From Candidatus Falkowbacteria bacterium CG23_combo_of_CG06-09_8_20_14_all_49_15 (GTDB lineage Bacteria > Patescibacteriota > Patescibacteriia > Patescibacteriales > UM-FILTER-48-10), in NCBI GenBank assembly GCA_002771615.1, contig PCSD01000018.1:1-5148 (forward strand): a stretch of DNA of 5,148 nt, given 5' to 3'. Position numbers and translations under genes: made by a program. Positions 5,122 to 5,148 of the stretch are shown piece by piece; within the stretch, counting starts at the first letter, position 1; every line of letters starts with the position of its first letter. The notes beneath the pieces are model-generated. The model worked only from the letters and a program-made list of their open reading frames with translations. It was not told the origin of the DNA and made no database searches.

Positions 5122-5148
5122 CAATAAGGTTCGGTAAATTATAGCCAT

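Noticed and set aside
5081..5148. Possible tRNA or tmRNA start (GGGGCTTG and a later GGTTCG)
   Set aside because: No D-arm, anticodon arm or T-loop can be built, and no acceptor pairing closes the structure.
5110..5148. Minus-strand tail reading MAIIYRTLLKKY then stop, as the end of a gene entering from the right
   Set aside because: Twelve codons at the window edge are too few to support a gene; it can only be judged with more sequence.
1..5148. CRISPR arrays, insertion sequences, tRNA or rRNA genes
   Set aside because: No regularly spaced repeats, no transposase-like frame and no RNA gene motifs were seen on either strand.

Overview
This 5.1-kb bacterial window carries six genes, all on the + strand. 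A type II restriction-modification pair sits inside what otherwise reads as a DNA-damage (SOS) neighbourhood. The order is: Y-family translesion polymerase (start cut off by the window edge), terminator, adenine-N6 DNA methyltransferase, PD-(D/E)XK restriction endonuclease, small GNAT acetyltransferase, short SRAP (YedK/HMCES-like) protein, LexA repressor, terminator, and a promoter leading out of the window.

Organism: I infer a member of the Candidate Phyla Radiation (Patescibacteria). The grounds are the small compact genes, the short MCGG-type SRAP protein, the style of the polymerase N-terminus, and start codons without recognisable Shine-Dalgarno sequences. This is an impression from protein style, not a phylogenetic result. 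LexA has the catalytic spacing and recognition-helix style of Gram-positive LexA proteins.

Regions: 2-1195 (polymerase) is visibly GC-rich, full of CGGCC/CCGG strings, and ends at a clear rho-independent terminator. 1261-3289 (methyltransferase and endonuclease, overlapping by 35 nt) is strikingly AT-rich and reads as a horizontally acquired cassette. A perfect 13-bp inverted repeat lies 7 nt after the methyltransferase stop, inside the endonuclease gene, and could limit endonuclease expression. From about 3319 the composition returns to the mixed host style, with GNAT, SRAP and lexA. A strong sigma70-type promoter precedes SRAP. It contains a TTTC-N7-GTTC direct repeat in its spacer that could be a LexA operator, and a perfect DnaA box lies just upstream. 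SRAP and lexA are 16 nt apart and probably form an autoregulated operon. 4965-5148 holds the lexA terminator, an extended -10 promoter and a small hairpin, with no gene.

How the genes may work together (inference): LexA represses its own operon until damage triggers self-cleavage. The SRAP protein would then cap abasic sites in single-stranded DNA, while the nearby Y-family polymerase bypasses lesions. The restriction-modification pair defends against foreign DNA and is probably a passenger at this locus, although its self-inflicted breaks could feed the SOS signal.
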